Assembly: GCA_965221735.1 (NCBI GenBank)
Contig: OZ244910.1
Location: 1,116,001 to 1,180,000 of the forward strand
Length of the DNA stretch: 64,000 nucleotides
From: UBA2991 sp965221735
Lineage (GTDB): Bacteria > Chloroflexota > Dehalococcoidia > Tepidiformales > Tepidiformaceae
Direction of reading: 5' to 3'
The notes beneath the pieces were generated by a model. The model was not told the origin of the DNA. It did no database searches and worked only from the letters and a program-made list of their open reading frames with translations. Each line of letters starts with the position of its first letter. Positions within the stretch are counted from its first letter, which is position 1. The translations under genes were made by a program, and so were the position numbers. Below, piece after piece: positions 7,746 through 15,976 of this stretch.

Positions 7746-8366
7746 CTACCAGTTGTCCGGTTTCTGAATCACGCCGTTCCGGTCGCGGAGCGTCAGTGGC
7801 AACTGGCACTCCGCGAGGATCTTCCTCCGGAACTGCTTGAAGAATGTGCCCTCAAGCCGTCGCGAGCGCTTGCTTGATCGATGCGGGTTGATCACGCCCA
7901 CCGGAATGCCGCACTCCTCGCGAACCATGCGGACCGGCTCTGCGAGGTCCGAGTCGTTTGTTACGACGACGGCCGTCGTGCAGCGGCCCGTGAACGCATC
8001 GGCCAGCAAGTGCGACGCCAGGTTGACGTCGGAACCCTTTTCCTCGGTTCGCAAAACGGTGACCACCTGTTCCGGTCCCGTGGGGTTTTCGAGGGGAAGG
8101 CGCGTGGGCCGCGTGACGAAGTGCCCGTAGTGAATCTCTATGAGCGGATTCGTCGCTAGAGCGCGCAGGTAGGCTGCCTGCCGAACCGGGCGCTGGGGAT
8201 CGTCCGGACGTTCAGTCACCCGCGCGGTGAAGTAGCGGATCTTCGCGAGGTCGTCGCGGGGTAGCAGGCGGCGGCAGACCGCCTCCAGGTCGACCCACTT
8301 GTGGGCCGTGCCCTTCACGGCGCCGTAGTAGAAGTTGAAGCCGTCGATGTAGACAATGGTTGCCAC
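7746..8366 (-). CDS. NYN-domain (PIN-like) putative ribonuclease
   Basis: A 206-residue NYN-domain protein, related to PIN nucleases that cleave RNA using clustered acidic residues and Mg2+. The expected acids are visible: Asp in VYIDGFNFYY at the N-terminus, EEKGSDVNLA mid-protein, and VVTNDSDLAEPV. NPHRSSKRSRRL is a basic C-terminal patch that could bind nucleic acid. It starts with GTG; a TATGCT -10 lies 9 nt upstream on the minus strand and there is no Shine-Dalgarno, so the leader would be very short. No antitoxin partner is adjacent, so it is more likely a housekeeping NYN protein than a VapC-type toxin. Confidence 0.87.
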   Translation of the reverse strand: MATIVYIDGFNFYYGAVKGTAHKWVDLEAVCRRLLPRDDLAKIRYFTARVTERPDDPQRPVRQAAYLRALATNPLIEIHYGHFVTRPTRLPLENPTGPEQVVTVLRTEEKGSDVNLASHLLADAFTGRCTTAVVVTNDSDLAEPVRMVREECGIPVGVINPHRSSKRSRRLEGTFFKQFRRKILAECQLPLTLRDRNGVIQKPDNW

Positions 8367-8400
8367 GAAGGTGGGAGCATACGCCCCACCGGCCCGTTGG

Positions 8401-9486
8401 TCAGCTACCCCACTCCAGCGCGAGCTCGTCGCCGAAGAAGGCTGCGAGGCGGTTCGCTTCCGCCTCCGCCCCCTGGCTCACCCCGTGCGGAAGCTCCCCG
8501 AACGGCTCGATGCGCACCGACAACTGCCCTCGCGCCCGCTCGTGCGACCACACCCCCTCGATACGCCCGTCGACCAGCAGCACCGGGGAGATCCACCCCT
8601 GCGGCCGGTGCACCAGCGCCTTGTGCTCCGGCGGGAGGATCGCCGGGACGTCCCGGGCCGATCCGATTACGTACGGGTCGAAGGCGGGCAGGAGCCGCAC
8701 GGCCCCCGACGCCGCTGTGCCTGCCATCTCCGCAACCTGCGCCGCGAGGGCCCAGTGCGGTTGGTCCTCGATGTCGACCTCCACCGCCTCGTCCCCGAGC
8801 GCGCGGAAGTATCGGGTGGCCTGCGCCGGGCGGCGTGGACCCCACCAGCGCGAGTACTCGGCGGCCGTCGCCGGTCCGTAGGCGCGCAGGTAGCGGCGCG
8901 TCACCTCGGCAAGCGCCTCCTCCGGTGGGGGACCCGCCGCTGCCTCGATCCATGCCGCTGGACTGACGAAGGTCACGTGCCGGCCGCTGTTTGGACCGAA
9001 GCAGAGGCTGCCCCGGAACGAGGCCGGTTTCAGGTACGCGCCCCAGCTGTCCCCGAGCTTCTCCCCGAGCGCCCGCGAACCCGATGCCTCCGCCACCGCC
9101 TCGGCCAGCTCGTCGCGCGTCAGCGCCTCCCCGCCAAGCACCTCCCGGACCGTGTCGAGCAGCAGGTCGCGCTCCTCGGCGGTGATCTTGAAACCCCGCA
9201 GCCAGGCGCCCTTCAGGTAGTGGTCGTACGTGTCGAGAGCCGCCTGCCAGAGGCCGTACTCGGCTGCGGGCAGCAGGTGGAGCGTGCCCCGCATCGCCCA
9301 CGTCTTCACGAGGCTGCGGCGTTCCCACAGCTCCACGTCGAGGTCGCCCGGACGAACCCCGTCGACCCTTGCCCAGGCCGCCAGCTCGGCGCTGGAGGCC
9401 ATCTGCGCCTGCAGCCCACCCACTGCCCCCACCACCGCGAGCAACTCATCGCGCGGGCGCCTGGAGACGAGATGCTGCCGCTGCAT
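8401..9486 (-). CDS. Winged-helix DNA-binding protein, HTH_42/AlkZ-like family
   Basis: A 361-residue member of the winged-helix family that includes the AlkZ/YcaQ DNA glycosylases. It contains GGLQAQMAS with Q26-A-Q28, matching the QxQ motif known as catalytic in AlkZ, and TWAMRGTLHLLPA, a hallmark of the family. GSARDVPAILPPEH and SPVLLVDGRIEGVW follow toward the C-terminus. The first ATG is used, but the translated sequence upstream (DLSWASVLAWR) also fits the family N-terminus, so translation may begin about a dozen codons earlier at a non-standard start. Possible role: crosslink or alkylation base-excision repair, though most family members are uncharacterised. Confidence 0.82.
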   Translation of the reverse strand: MQRQHLVSRRPRDELLAVVGAVGGLQAQMASSAELAAWARVDGVRPGDLDVELWERRSLVKTWAMRGTLHLLPAAEYGLWQAALDTYDHYLKGAWLRGFKITAEERDLLLDTVREVLGGEALTRDELAEAVAEASGSRALGEKLGDSWGAYLKPASFRGSLCFGPNSGRHVTFVSPAAWIEAAAGPPPEEALAEVTRRYLRAYGPATAAEYSRWWGPRRPAQATRYFRALGDEAVEVDIEDQPHWALAAQVAEMAGTAASGAVRLLPAFDPYVIGSARDVPAILPPEHKALVHRPQGWISPVLLVDGRIEGVWSHERARGQLSVRIEPFGELPHGVSQGAEAEANRLAAFFGDELALEWGS

Positions 9487-9530
9487 GCGCCAGGCGAGGA
9501 CGCTGGCCCAGCTGAGGTCCGCGCGCGCCG

Positions 9531-10643
9531 CTATTGGTCCTCTCCGAACCGGGCCGGGTCAAACGGCGTCAGGTCGACCTCGCTGCTGCGCCCCTCCGTG
9601 ATCAGCTCGGCCATCGCCTCCCCCGTCGCGAGCGAGAGGATGATGCCCTTCCGCCCGTGCCCGGTGGCCACGTATGCACCCTCCCGCCCCGGGGCCGCGC
9701 CGATGATGGGCAGGCCGTCGCCCGACACGGGACGGAGGCAGGCCGTCTGGTTGACGACCCGCATCCCCTCGAGTCTGGACGTAAACCGTGACAGCCTGCC
9801 GAGTACGTAATCGCGCGCGGCCTCCGTCGGCTCCGCGTCGAATCCCTCTTCTTCCTCGGTGGCGCCGATGTGCACGAGGCCGGTCGGGCGGGTGACGACG
9901 TAGTGCCCGTGCATGTCGGAGAAGCCTCCCGGCGGAGGCTCGACCGACGGCTCCAGGTGCACGATCTGGCCCTTGAGCGGGCGCACAGGTACGGGGAGGT
10001 CCAGCCACGCCGCGGCCCGCAACGACCACGGGCCAAGGGCAATCACGGTCGCGTCGGCCGTGACGACGCCATCCTCCAGCTCCACGCCGTCCACGTAGTC
10101 CGCTCCGCCCACGAGCCCCACCGCCCGCCCCATGCGCAGCGAGGCTCCCATGCTCTGCGCGCTCTCGAGGAGCCGGGCGGTGAACTTGGCCGAGTCAATC
10201 TGCGCCGTGGGCTGCGCGAGCGCTCCCGAGACGGGCCTGTCCAGCCATGGGCAACGCTCGGCGATCTGCGGGTGTGGGATGGGCTCGGCGCTCAGGTGCT
10301 CGGCGCGAGCAAGCAGGTCGGCCGCCTCGTCGTCATCCTGCGCGACGAGGCAGGTCGTATACGGCGTGTAGTCGTAGGTTCCGGGGCCGTCGAGCAGCTC
10401 CGCCACGGTTCGGTGGAGCGCCACGCTTCGTGCGAGGAGTGGGGGAAGAGCCCCCGTCCGGTCATCGTCGTGGGGCAGGCCCGGCGACAACAGCCCCGCC
10501 GACTTCCCGCTTGCGCCGTAGGCAACCTCGGCGCCCTCGATGACAAGCGGCTGCACGCCCCGCTGCGCGAGGAAGTACGCGATCGCCACCCCGATCACGC
10601 CCCCACCCACGATCGCGACATCCACGTGCTGGTTCGGTGACAT
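9531..10643 (-). CDS. FAD-dependent amine/amino-acid oxidoreductase (DAO family)
   Basis: A 370-residue DAO-family flavoprotein. The N-terminal Rossmann motif VDVAIVGGGVIGVAIAYFLA binds FAD. YGASGKSAGLLSPG is the conserved post-dinucleotide segment, and the C-terminal GDGLPIIGAAPGREGAYVAT/GHGRKGI block matches glycine oxidase/D-amino-acid dehydrogenase relatives. Likely substrates are amino acids or N-methylated amines. The start is the ATG giving MSPNQHVDV, with GGAAGGAG about 13 nt upstream. The winged-helix gene begins within 45 bp after its stop on the same strand. Confidence 0.9.
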   Translation of the reverse strand: MSPNQHVDVAIVGGGVIGVAIAYFLAQRGVQPLVIEGAEVAYGASGKSAGLLSPGLPHDDDRTGALPPLLARSVALHRTVAELLDGPGTYDYTPYTTCLVAQDDDEAADLLARAEHLSAEPIPHPQIAERCPWLDRPVSGALAQPTAQIDSAKFTARLLESAQSMGASLRMGRAVGLVGGADYVDGVELEDGVVTADATVIALGPWSLRAAAWLDLPVPVRPLKGQIVHLEPSVEPPPGGFSDMHGHYVVTRPTGLVHIGATEEEEGFDAEPTEAARDYVLGRLSRFTSRLEGMRVVNQTACLRPVSGDGLPIIGAAPGREGAYVATGHGRKGIILSLATGEAMAELITEGRSSEVDLTPFDPARFGEDQ

Positions 10644-10730
10644 CCTGACGGCGGCTCCTTCCCCCGAGTGTGTCACGCGTGGGACTGGTTGCAAGAGCTT
10701 GTCCCGGGCGCGTCTGTGGCCGGAAGTGAA

Positions 10731-10756
10731 GAAGCCAGGGCAAAAGCCCTGGCTTC
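10731..10756 (-). terminator. Perfect 11-bp hairpin downstream of the secreted repeat protein
   Basis: GAAGCCAGGGC and GCCCTGGCTTC pair perfectly around an AAAA (TTTT on the minus strand) loop. It lies 29 bp beyond the stop of the secreted repeat gene and before the DAO-family gene, so it separates two minus-strand units. No long U-tract follows. Confidence 0.65.
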
Positions 10757-10784
10757 TCGGTGTGCCGCTGCCGGCTGGGACTCG

Positions 10785-11534
10785 CTATTGCAGGTCCACT
10801 TCCACCGTCACGGGGGTGCCCTGGTAGAAGTTCCCGCTGCCGCTCAGCTGCGACAGGTCAATCGGTGTGTTGAACGTGGTCCAACCCGCGCCCTCGGGAC
10901 GAGTGCTGACGAAGTGGCTGCCCGTCCGCACCGAGCGCCAGACGGTCACGTCGATGTTCACGGTCGTCCCGCCACCGAGATCGACCTCGACTGGCACCGG
11001 AGTGCCCTGGTAGAAGTTCCCGCTGCCGCTTAGCGCGGACAGGTCGACGGGCGTGTTGTGCGTGGTCCAGCCCGCGCCTTCAGGGCGCGTGCTCACGAAG
11101 ATGTTCCCCGTGCGCAGCGACTGCCACACCGTGACGTCAACTGTGACTGACTCCGGCGCCGCTGTTGCGAGTGTCAGGTTCAGCCTTGTGATGGCGCCTC
11201 CGCCGTGGCTGCCGGTTTGGGTCGCGGCGCGGCCTCCAATTGCGAAGCGAATCTCGCCGTCGCAGCCGCGCGAAGCATCACTGAGGACAGCGACAAAGTA
11301 CTCGGTCACGCCAGAGGTAGTCGAGTAAGTCTCCCTATCCCTGTTGTTACAGAGCGTCTCTCCGACGTACGCCTCGACAGCCAGCCCTGTTGCGACTGGC
11401 CCGTCGGGGCTCGTAACGGTTCCCCGGAACGCCGACGGGGGGTTCGACGGCCCCTGCGCCGACACCGCGCTGATAGCAGATACCGTCAGTGATACTGCCA
11501 GCGCCACGATGATCAGAGGTTTCAGTTGGTTCAT
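10785..11534 (-). CDS. Secreted protein with two C-terminal tandem repeats
   Basis: A 249-residue exported protein. Residues 1-26 form a signal peptide (LIIVALAVSLTVSAISAVSA, cleavage before QGPS). Residues about 34-125 read as a carboxypeptidase-regulatory/transthyretin-like beta domain (FRGTVTSPDGPVATGLAVEA) with two Cys. Two 57-residue repeats, 130-186 and 192-248, are identical at 47 of 57 positions, sharing STRPEGAGWTT, NTP, DLS and SGSGNFYQGTP. I chose the ATG with AGGAG upstream; a longer frame upstream has no signal peptide. I do not recognise the repeat; a beta-strand surface or adhesion module is plausible. Flanked by a terminator and ctaB. Confidence 0.8.
   Translation of the reverse strand: MNQLKPLIIVALAVSLTVSAISAVSAQGPSNPPSAFRGTVTSPDGPVATGLAVEAYVGETLCNNRDRETYSTTSGVTEYFVAVLSDASRGCDGEIRFAIGGRAATQTGSHGGGAITRLNLTLATAAPESVTVDVTVWQSLRTGNIFVSTRPEGAGWTTHNTPVDLSALSGSGNFYQGTPVPVEVDLGGGTTVNIDVTVWRSVRTGSHFVSTRPEGAGWTTFNTPIDLSQLSGSGNFYQGTPVTVEVDLQ
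10791..11147 (-). repeat. Tandem 171-bp coding repeat in the secreted protein
   Basis: Two 57-codon units (10977-11147 and 10791-10961) are separated by five codons (GGGTT). Protein identity is 47/57 and differences are scattered, so the duplication is not brand new but is well conserved. Confidence 0.85.
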
Positions 11535-11580
11535 GGGTGTGGTCGACTCCTGCGTAAGTTTGGCCGCCGGTGTGCGTAGA

Positions 11581-12486
11581 TTACCCGAGGATGGCCACGT
11601 CAATGGCCATAACGATGAAGATCGCCGCAAGATATGCCAGCGAAAACGTGTAAAGCCGGATTGACGGCACCCGATCCGGCCACTTCCAGAGCCCGAACGC
11701 GAGCGCAACGAACCCCAGACCGGCTGCTCCCGCAACCCCGCCGTAGAGCCAGCCCACCTCGCCGGTAAGCAGCAGCGAAAGCGTGAGCGGGACGAGCACA
11801 ATCGAGTAGGCGAGTATCTGCCGCCGGGTCGCGACCTCGCCGGCCTCCACCGGGAGCATCGGCACGCTCGCGTCGCGGTAGTCGGGCGCGATCCGCAGGG
11901 CCAGGGCCCAGAAGTGCGGGGGCGTCCAGAAGAAGATGATGGCGAACATGATCACCGGCGCCCAGGAGAGATCCCCGGTGACCGCCGCCCAGCCCACCAT
12001 CGGCGGAAAGGCCCCGGCCGCGCCCCCGATGACGATGTTCTGCGAGGAGCGCCGCTTCAGCCACACCGTGTAGATGAACACGTAGAAGAGGAACGCCGCC
12101 CACGCCAGCACGCCCGCCAGCAGGTTCGTGGTCGCCCAGAGGAAGGCGAACGCGCCAACCCCGAGCGCAAGTCCGAAGACGAACGCGTTGAGCGGCGGGA
12201 TCTCCCCCCGTACGAGCGGTCTGGACTGCGTCCGGCTCATCAGCGCGTCGATGTCGCGGTCGTACCAGCAGTTGACCGCGTTGGCCCCGGCGGCCGAGGC
12301 CGCCCCGCCCACCAGCGTCGCGAGTACGAGCGCCGTCGAGGGCCAGCCGCCTTCGGCCACCACCATCGCCGGCACCGTTGTGATCAGGAGCAGCAGGATG
12401 ATGCGCGGCTTGGTGATCGCGACATAACTGCGAATGGTCGCCGAGGCGCGGCTCGACTCCCGCAGGGCTACCGCCAGCGCCGTCAT
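11581..12486 (-). CDS. ctaB: Protoheme IX farnesyltransferase (heme O synthase)
   Basis: CtaB/CyoE, an inner-membrane UbiA-family prenyltransferase converting heme B to heme O. The 301-residue protein starts ITKPRIILLLLITTVPAM and has the aspartate-rich substrate motif NCWYDRDIDALMSRTQSRPL, the second conserved loop YTVWLKRRSSQNIVIGG, and the FFWTPPHFWALAL segment typical of CtaB. About nine membrane segments are visible. The start ATG overlaps the ctaA stop as ATGA, so translation is coupled. Heme O passes to CtaA, encoded immediately upstream. Confidence 0.96.
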   Translation of the reverse strand: MTALAVALRESSRASATIRSYVAITKPRIILLLLITTVPAMVVAEGGWPSTALVLATLVGGAASAAGANAVNCWYDRDIDALMSRTQSRPLVRGEIPPLNAFVFGLALGVGAFAFLWATTNLLAGVLAWAAFLFYVFIYTVWLKRRSSQNIVIGGAAGAFPPMVGWAAVTGDLSWAPVIMFAIIFFWTPPHFWALALRIAPDYRDASVPMLPVEAGEVATRRQILAYSIVLVPLTLSLLLTGEVGWLYGGVAGAAGLGFVALAFGLWKWPDRVPSIRLYTFSLAYLAAIFIVMAIDVAILG

Positions 12487-13418
12487 GCCGGCGCCTCCAC
12501 CGGGGCCGTCGGGGCGCGCTCGCGCGGCGCCGCCTGCGCGGAGTATCCCAGGAGCGCTGCTGCCGACAGGGCGAGCCACAGCAAGGAGGCTAGCACGGTA
12601 TGCGTTACGGTGAGCGCGTCCGGGAACGTGTAGAGCACGTTCAGGGCGCCGATCGCCACCTGCGCCGCGTACACGACCGCTGCCGTGCGGGCGACGTGCA
12701 TCCCCCAGCGGAGCGTCCCGCGCTCACGCCAGGCCGCGACGATCAGCCACACCAGGGGAATCAGCAGCAGGGCCGCCAGGTAACGATGCACCATGTGCGT
12801 GATCTGCTGGTCGTCGGCGCCGGGGAAGACGCCGCCGCTGCAGAGCGGCCAGCCCTCGCAGGCGGTCGAGCCGCCGCTCTCGCCGAGGTAGCCGCCGATC
12901 CACACCACCGCCGCGAACAACACCAGGGTCACGATCGCCCGCTGCCCGACACGCCAGGCGGCGGCACGCTGTTCGGGCGGGATGCCGCCGCGAACCTCGT
13001 TGAACATCGCGAGCGCCGTCGCTGCCATCACCGTCAGGATCGCCATCGCCAGCAGCAGGTGGGTCGCCACGATCTCGGCGGGAAGCTCCTCCCACACCGT
13101 GATCGCCCCGATGACGCCCTGGATGCCGACCAGGGGCACGGCCGCGATCGCCGGCCAGAGCACCGCCGGCGCTCCGCGGAAGTGCCGCCAGGCGAGGACC
13201 GCGGTCGCGATCACGAGGATCCCGACGAAGGCGGCCACGAAGCGGTGCGTCGACTCGATCAGCGCTTCCTGCTCGTGCGGGGGCACGATCCCGCCGTGAC
13301 ACGTCGGCCAGTCGGGGCAGCCAAGCCCCGACCCCGTCGCGCGCACGTACACTCCGACCCCGATCAGGATCAGCGTGGCGGCACAGGTGATGAAGGCGAG
13401 GTTGCGGGTGGCTCTCAT
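12483..13418 (-). CDS. ctaA: Heme A synthase (COX15/CtaA)
   Basis: An inner-membrane heme A synthase of 311 residues, oxidising the C8 methyl of heme O. The protein has about eight membrane segments. Conserved elements are the periplasmic Cys pair in SGLGCPDWPTCHG, the heme-ligand histidines in IESTHRFVA, VATHLLLA, THMVHRYLA and TVTHTVLA, and a second Cys-containing loop ACEGWPLCSGG. The first and last halves mirror each other, as in the family. First gene of the ctaA-ctaB unit; the oxidase subunits it serves are not in this window, and the copper chaperones are about 27 kb away. Confidence 0.95.
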   Translation of the reverse strand: MRATRNLAFITCAATLILIGVGVYVRATGSGLGCPDWPTCHGGIVPPHEQEALIESTHRFVAAFVGILVIATAVLAWRHFRGAPAVLWPAIAAVPLVGIQGVIGAITVWEELPAEIVATHLLLAMAILTVMAATALAMFNEVRGGIPPEQRAAAWRVGQRAIVTLVLFAAVVWIGGYLGESGGSTACEGWPLCSGGVFPGADDQQITHMVHRYLAALLLIPLVWLIVAAWRERGTLRWGMHVARTAAVVYAAQVAIGALNVLYTFPDALTVTHTVLASLLWLALSAAALLGYSAQAAPRERAPTAPVEAPA

Positions 13419-13490
13419 CGACTCGGAGGGCGCCCCGGGAGGCGCCGGTTCTCAGCGTACGGTGCGATGCCCGGAGGCGCCAGATTCCGG

Positions 13491-13496
13491 TAGGCT
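13491..13496 (+). promoter_or_regulatory. -10 element of a leaderless promoter (sirtuin gene)
   Basis: TAGGCT is followed by six bases (CGCGCC) and the ATG of the sirtuin gene. There is no Shine-Dalgarno, so transcription probably starts at or beside the A of ATG. Confidence 0.5.
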
Positions 13497-13502
13497 CGCG
13501 CC

Positions 13503-14261
13503 ATGAGCGAGACCGACGTCGATACCGTCGCCTCGTGGCTGCGGGAGGCCCGGTCGGTCGCGATTTTGACCGGCGCCGGCATCTCGACCGAGTCCGGGAT
13601 CCCCGACTTCCGCGGCCCCGACGGCGTCTGGACGAAGAACCCCGCCGCCGAGCGCACCGCCACCATCCAGCACTACGTTGCCGACCGCGACCACCGCGTC
13701 CGTTCCTGGGCGAATCGCGCGGACAGCCCCATGCACAACGCCGAGCCGAACGCCGGGCACTACGCCCTCACCGCCCTGGAGGGGAAGGGGAAGCTCGACA
13801 CGCTCGTCACGCAGAACATCGACGGGCTCCACCACGCTGCCGGCACCGCGCCCGAGCGCATCGTCGAGATCCACGGGACCGTGCGCGACTACGCCTGCCT
13901 CGGCTGCGGCGATCGCGGCCCTATCGAGGTCGTGCTGGACCGCGTGCGCAACGGCGATGAGGACCCGCACTGCGAGCAGTGCGGCGGCCTCCTCAAATCG
14001 GCGACCATCTCCTTTGGCCAGGCGCTCATCGCCGAGGACCTCGAGCGCGCCCAGCTCGCCGCCGCCAGCTGCGACCTCTTTCTCGCGATCGGCACCTCGC
14101 TCACGGTCTACCCCGTCGCGGCGCTGCCCGAGATCGCGCTCCAGAGCGGGGCGCGCCTTGTCATCCTCAACGCGCAGGAGACGCCGTACGACCCGGCGGC
14201 CGCCGCTATCCTTCGCGACGGCATCGGGACTGTGCTCCCCGGAATCGTCGAGCGCGTCTAG
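13503..14261 (+). CDS. NAD-dependent protein deacylase, Sir2 family
   Basis: A 252-residue sirtuin that removes acyl groups from lysines using NAD. Conserved motifs: GAGISTESGIPDFRG (residues 24-38, NAD binding), TQNIDGLH (103-110), catalytic His124 in VEIHGT, and a zinc site from C132xxC135 and C157xxC160. The TISFGQ and GTSLTVYPVA segments complete the Rossmann fold. It appears to be transcribed leaderless. It converges with the nitroreductase gene, sharing CTAG as overlapping stop codons. Possible substrates include acetylated metabolic enzymes such as acyl-CoA synthetases, but none is adjacent. Confidence 0.95.
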   Translation: MSETDVDTVASWLREARSVAILTGAGISTESGIPDFRGPDGVWTKNPAAERTATIQHYVADRDHRVRSWANRADSPMHNAEPNAGHYALTALEGKGKLDTLVTQNIDGLHHAAGTAPERIVEIHGTVRDYACLGCGDRGPIEVVLDRVRNGDEDPHCEQCGGLLKSATISFGQALIAEDLERAQLAAASCDLFLAIGTSLTVYPVAALPEIALQSGARLVILNAQETPYDPAAAAILRDGIGTVLPGIVERV

Positions 14262-14965
14262 CGGCCCGACTCCGGAGCGTCCTGCTGCTCGCCCCAGCGG
14301 TCCCAGTGCACCACCTCGCCCAGCGGCTTCCGCCGAGGCTGCGAGAAGCGCCCCTTGTCCAGGTAGCCCAGGGGGATCAGGCCCATGACGAACGAGTTTT
14401 CCGGAAGCCCGAGCAGGTCGCGGAAGAACGTGCCCTCGTCCAGGGTCCACGTCAGCACGCTGCCGATGCCGAACGCCCGTGCCGCGAGCATCAGGTTCTG
14501 CATCGCGCCGTAGATCGATCCGCCCAGCCCGGCTCCCGCGCGCCGCGTGTTGTCATCCATGCGCGCTGCCGTCTGCATGACAGGCGCGACGATCACGGGC
14601 ACCTCGGCGTAGTGCTCGGCCAGGTGCACCACCCCCCGCCGGTTGCGTTGGTCGATCCCGACCTCGCCCTCCGCGACCCCGCCCCGCGTGATCCGCCCCG
14701 TGCCCAGCTCTTCGTCGCTCACCCGTCCGTACCCGTAGGCCGAGAGCAGGCGCTCCGAGTAGACCTCAGCGATCTGCTGCTTGATCGCCGGGTCTCGGAT
14801 CACGACCCAGCCCCAGCCCTGCTGGTTGCCGCCGGTCGGGCCGCGAATGGCCGCGTCGAGGATCTGCCAGAGCACGTCCTCGGGGATGGGGTCTGGCTTC
14901 AGGAATCGCTGCGCGCGCGTCGTGTGGATCGCATCGAGCACATCGAGGGGTTCACGGTCGGGCAT
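14258..14965 (-). CDS. Nitroreductase-family FMN oxidoreductase
   Basis: A 235-residue nitroreductase-fold protein. The N-terminus DVLDAIHTTRAQRFLKPDPI with Arg residues (FMN phosphate contacts), GPTGGNQQGWGWVVI and the C-terminal LLGLPENSFVMGLIPLGY are typical. This fold binds FMN as a dimer and reduces nitro groups, quinones or enones, or dehalogenates. The ATG giving MPDREPL is chosen because AGGAGG lies just before it; an in-frame GTG five codons upstream lies before that ribosome site. It lies on the strand opposite the LLM gene. Substrate unknown. Confidence 0.9.
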   Translation of the reverse strand: MPDREPLDVLDAIHTTRAQRFLKPDPIPEDVLWQILDAAIRGPTGGNQQGWGWVVIRDPAIKQQIAEVYSERLLSAYGYGRVSDEELGTGRITRGGVAEGEVGIDQRNRRGVVHLAEHYAEVPVIVAPVMQTAARMDDNTRRAGAGLGGSIYGAMQNLMLAARAFGIGSVLTWTLDEGTFFRDLLGLPENSFVMGLIPLGYLDKGRFSQPRRKPLGEVVHWDRWGEQQDAPESGR

Positions 14966-15064
14966 GGGGCCTCCTGGCACGGCTGGTCGCCGCCGCGAGT
15001 CTACCTGCCGGAAGCGATCGGGCGCGTATCATCCCGCCGGACGCGCACGTTCGGGAGGCAGGCA

Positions 15065-15934
15065 ATGAAGATCGGGCTCTACGGCATCAACGCAGGGTTG
15101 AACTCGGACCGCGAGGCCGTCCTGCGCTACGCACGCACGGCGGAGGCGGCCAACTTCGAGTCGCTCTGGACGGGCGAGCACGTCGTCGCCATCGACCCCC
15201 AGCGCCCTCCCTCCCCCGTCGTTCCCGACACCCCCATCGTCGACACGATTGCGACGCTCGCGTTCGTCGCCGGCGCCACGGAGCGCATCAGGCTCGCGAG
15301 CGGCATCCTCCTCCTTCCCCAGCGCAACCCCGTCGTCCTCGCCAAGGAGCTCGCGGGCATCGACGTCCTCTCCGGCGGGCGGCTCATCTTCGGCGTGGGC
15401 GTCGGCTACGTGAAGGAGGAGTTCGACACCATGAGCGTCCCCTTCGAGGAGCGTGGCCCCCGCACCTCCGAGCACATCGAGGTCATCCGCACCCTCTGGA
15501 CCTCGGACAAGCCCGAGTTTTCGGGGAGCTTCACCTCGTTCTCCGGCATCCAGTCGTACCCCCACCCCGTGCAGCAACCGCACCCCCCGATCGTCATCGG
15601 CGGCTCCTCCCCGCCCGCCCTCCGCCGCACTATCACGCAGGGCAACGGCTGGTACGGCTTCATGCTCGATGTGGACGGCGCCTCGGCGGTCATCCAGGCC
15701 CTCGAGCAGACCGCCGAGCAGGTCGAGCGTCCGGACGGCCTCGGGCCGGTGGAGATCACGATCACGCCCCGCGGCCGCCTCGACCGCGAGACGGTCGAGC
15801 GTTTCGCCGAGGCCGGCGTCCACCGCCTCGTCCCCATGCCGCGCGGCCTCATGGTTCCCGCCGACGACCCCGACGCCACCCGCGGCGAGATCATCGCCTC
15901 CGTCGAGGCGCTCGCGGAGTCGCTGGGGCTGTAG
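15065..15934 (+). CDS. LLM-class (luciferase-like) F420/flavin-dependent oxidoreductase
   Basis: A 289-residue TIM-barrel luciferase-like protein. It begins MKIGLYGINAG and contains ESLWTGEHVV, LASGILLLPQRNPVVLAKEL, DVLSGGRLIFGVGVGYVKEE and PPIVIGGSSPPALRR. These match the F420-dependent LLM subgroup rather than two-component FMN alkane monooxygenases. Because fbiC is encoded in this window, F420 is a likely cofactor, though FMN cannot be excluded. Ribosome site GGGAGG precedes ATG. It is followed by the HigBA module. Confidence 0.9.
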   Translation: MKIGLYGINAGLNSDREAVLRYARTAEAANFESLWTGEHVVAIDPQRPPSPVVPDTPIVDTIATLAFVAGATERIRLASGILLLPQRNPVVLAKELAGIDVLSGGRLIFGVGVGYVKEEFDTMSVPFEERGPRTSEHIEVIRTLWTSDKPEFSGSFTSFSGIQSYPHPVQQPHPPIVIGGSSPPALRRTITQGNGWYGFMLDVDGASAVIQALEQTAEQVERPDGLGPVEITITPRGRLDRETVERFAEAGVHRLVPMPRGLMVPADDPDATRGEIIASVEALAESLGL

Positions 15935-15948
15935 CCAGAGGTTGTGCG

Positions 15949-15970
15949 CTGTACCGGTACGAGGTACAGT
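15949..15970 (+). promoter_or_regulatory. Operator-like inverted repeat overlapping the higBA-1 promoter
   Basis: CTGTACC and GGTACAG form a perfect 7-bp inverted repeat with a 7-bp spacer. The right arm overlaps TACAGT (15965-15970), a TANNNT -10 element six bases before the GTG start of the toxin gene. HigA-type antitoxin binding here would cover the -10. The central GTACCGGTAC is itself palindromic. Confidence 0.6.
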
Positions 15971-15976
15971 TAGGGT

